A DNA stretch of 64,000 bases from CAZIDL01 sp964537825 (GTDB taxonomy: Bacteria > Bacteroidota > Bacteroidia > Flavobacteriales_D > CAYVSK01). Below the pieces are notes generated by a model. That model was not told the origin of the DNA and ran no database searches. It saw only the letters and a program-made list of their open reading frames with translations. The DNA lies in NCBI GenBank assembly GCA_964537825.1, contig CAZIDL010000001.1, positions 62,001-126,000 on the forward strand, given 5' to 3'. The position numbers and the translations under genes are program-made. Below, in pieces: positions 62,709 to 64,000 of the stretch; the stretch's first letter is position 1, and each line of letters starts with the position of its first letter.

Positions 62709-62772
62709 CGGTTCGGATGCAAGTTATGATCATTACTCGAAAGGCCCTTGGGGCCAAAAGCTAAGGAGCTAA

Positions 62773-64000
62773 ATGGAAGTCGAGCAAAAAGATATCGATG
62801 AGTTGAACGCAGAACTCCGGGTCCGGATCGAACCGGAGGACTACAAGGACGAACTGGAGCAGAAGATCGAGGAGCAGCGGAAGCAGGCTCAGATGCCAGG
62901 ATTCCGTCCGGGCAAGGTGCCGAAGAGCCTTATAAGGAAAAAGTACGGGCAGAGCCTGATGGGCTATCTCATCGATCAGAAACTGCAGTCGAAGGTGCAG
63001 GAGCATTTGCAGAGCTTGGATCGGAAGACGCTGGGAGGTCCGATGCCAAAGGACGAGCAGCAGGAACAACAGCTCGATCCCGAGAACCCCCAACCACTCG
63101 AATTCGTCTATAGTATCGGTTTCGCTCCTGAGATCGACACGGACCTCTCCAACGAGACCTTCACCTATTACAAGGTCAAGGTGGACGATGAGCTGGTCGA
63201 CCAGCAGGTAGAGGACATACGCAAGCGCTATGGCCAATTGGTCGAGGTCGAAGAGGTCGGCGAAGAGGACATGGTGACCGGAGATCTCAAGGAACTCGAC
63301 GAGAACGGGAACGTGAGAGCGGACGGCATCCAGCACCGCTCTAGCATCGTGTTGACCGCCATCGAGGATGAAGAGGCCCGGAAGCAGCTCCTGGGATTGA
63401 AAAAGGGCGATAGCGTCGATATCGACCCGAGGCGTTTTTCCAAAGGCGAACAGGATCTGGCCTCGATGTTGAACATCGAGAAGGAGCAAGCTAGGGACCT
63501 CGATAGCACTTTTCGCTACGAGATCCAGGATATTCGGCGGATGCAGCCCGCCGAGCTCGATCAGGAGCTCTTCGACAAAGTGCTCGGAGAAGGTGAAGTG
63601 GACAGTGAAGAAGCTTTCCGCGAACGGATCCGGCAACAACTCGAGGACAAGTTCGAACCCGAGAGTGACAAACTCCTCCAAAAGACGGTCCTCGAACATT
63701 TGATGGAAAAACAGGACCTATCCTTCCCGGAGGAGCACCTTAAGCGCTGGATCAAGGAGAACAATAAGGAGCCGATAACGGATGAGCAATTGGAGCAGGA
63801 TTTCGACAATTATGCTCGCAACTTGCGCTGGCAGCTCATCGAGAACAAGCTGATCGAAGAGAACGATATCCAAGTGGATGAGCAGGATGCAGTGAACTAT
63901 ACCAAGACCCTGCTCCAGAGGCAATACGATCAGTACGGGATCCCTTACCCCGGCGATGAGGAGATGGAACAGAGTGCTCGCCAGATCCTTCAGGATCAGA
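62773..64000 (+). CDS. tig: Trigger factor, 3' end beyond the window
   Basis: 409 codons visible, open to the right edge with no stop. The ATG at 62773 has AAGGAG 5 bases upstream. The N-terminal ribosome-binding domain carries the signature GFRPGKVP (about residues 44-51). The central PPIase-like region (about 145-240) lacks strong conservation with E. coli, normal in Bacteroidota, and the C-terminal chaperone arms are Glu/Gln/Lys-rich helices. It shields nascent chains at the ribosome exit. A small hairpin (GGCCC, TTG, GGGCC, 62743-62755) lies just before the ribosome site. Confidence 0.95.
   Translation, partial: MEVEQKDIDELNAELRVRIEPEDYKDELEQKIEEQRKQAQMPGFRPGKVPKSLIRKKYGQSLMGYLIDQKLQSKVQEHLQSLDRKTLGGPMPKDEQQEQQLDPENPQPLEFVYSIGFAPEIDTDLSNETFTYYKVKVDDELVDQQVEDIRKRYGQLVEVEEVGEEDMVTGDLKELDENGNVRADGIQHRSSIVLTAIEDEEARKQLLGLKKGDSVDIDPRRFSKGEQDLASMLNIEKEQARDLDSTFRYEIQDIRRMQPAELDQELFDKVLGEGEVDSEEAFRERIRQQLEDKFEPESDKLLQKTVLEHLMEKQDLSFPEEHLKRWIKENNKEPITDEQLEQDFDNYARNLRWQLIENKLIEENDIQVDEQDAVNYTKTLLQRQYDQYGIPYPGDEEMEQSARQILQDQ

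Noticed and set aside
62743..62755. Hairpin GGCCC-TTG-GGGCC as terminator of tRNA-Leu
   Set aside because: No T run follows on the plus strand; mentioned only as a leader hairpin of tig.
62761..63699. 312-residue minus-strand open frame at the right end
   Set aside because: Antisense to trigger factor, whose plus-strand frame runs off the window edge and has the GFRPGKVP signature.

Overview
The window reads as a chromosomal segment of a member of the Bacteroidota, most likely a marine or saline Flavobacteriales-type lineage with a fairly high GC content for that group. The evidence is: type IX secretion (T9SS) cargo proteins with C-terminal sorting domains, a PorV/PorQ-family barrel, a CarboxypepD_reg-type TonB-dependent receptor, an epimerase-type threonine dehydrogenase, an atpD-atpC pair apart from the rest of the ATP synthase genes, a bacterial GGGP-synthase homologue, and repeated TAnnTTTG -7 promoter boxes. 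The content is mostly housekeeping and outer-membrane genes. I saw no insertion sequence, prophage, CRISPR array or integrase.

Layout. 1-4.0 kb: a CLC chloride channel/transporter and an orphan outer-membrane barrel protein. 4.1-7.6 kb (minus strand): trhO-hmgA-hpd, a tRNA-modification gene heading a tyrosine-catabolism operon. 7.6-15.1 kb: a gene remnant, a CNNM/CBS transporter, threonine dehydrogenase, a MORN-repeat protein, an M28/glutaminyl-cyclase-like lipoprotein overlapping polA. 15.1-22.0 kb (minus): cystathionine gamma-synthase, an orphan TrkA/KtrA subunit, an SDR, and two tandem M43 metalloproteases exported by T9SS. 22.1-26.1 kb: mgtE, an orphan histidine kinase, gpmI. 26.1-37.4 kb: a DUF5916-type outer-membrane protein (minus), then an overlapping usp-SulP-2-hydroxyacid dehydrogenase operon, fbp, mfd, and a YqaA-type membrane protein (minus).

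37.6-47.5 kb: a second universal stress protein behind a perfect inverted repeat, a MazG-type hydrolase, atpD-atpC (minus), ribF, a minus-strand operon of phosphopantetheinyl transferase, GGGP-synthase homologue and ThiE-like protein, a WG-repeat protein, ahcY with a well-formed promoter and bidirectional terminator, a degenerate-Rieske lipoprotein, and a small Lys/Glu-rich secreted protein. 47.7-56.6 kb is the most distinctive block: TonB-dependent receptor, a 1344-residue T9SS cargo protein of unknown function, and a PorV-like barrel, all in one direction. 56.7-64 kb: greA and a HIT protein, ruvC, an LPG-synthase-type membrane protein with a glycosyltransferase and an OppC-type permease, a flavin reductase, tRNA-Leu(TAG), and trigger factor running off the right edge.

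Best candidates for something undescribed are the TonB receptor/giant cargo/PorV-like triad, the SulP transporter with an extra C-terminal domain of about 200 residues, and the perfect inverted repeat at 37536-37565. All functional statements come from reading sequence and family knowledge; no database search was run.
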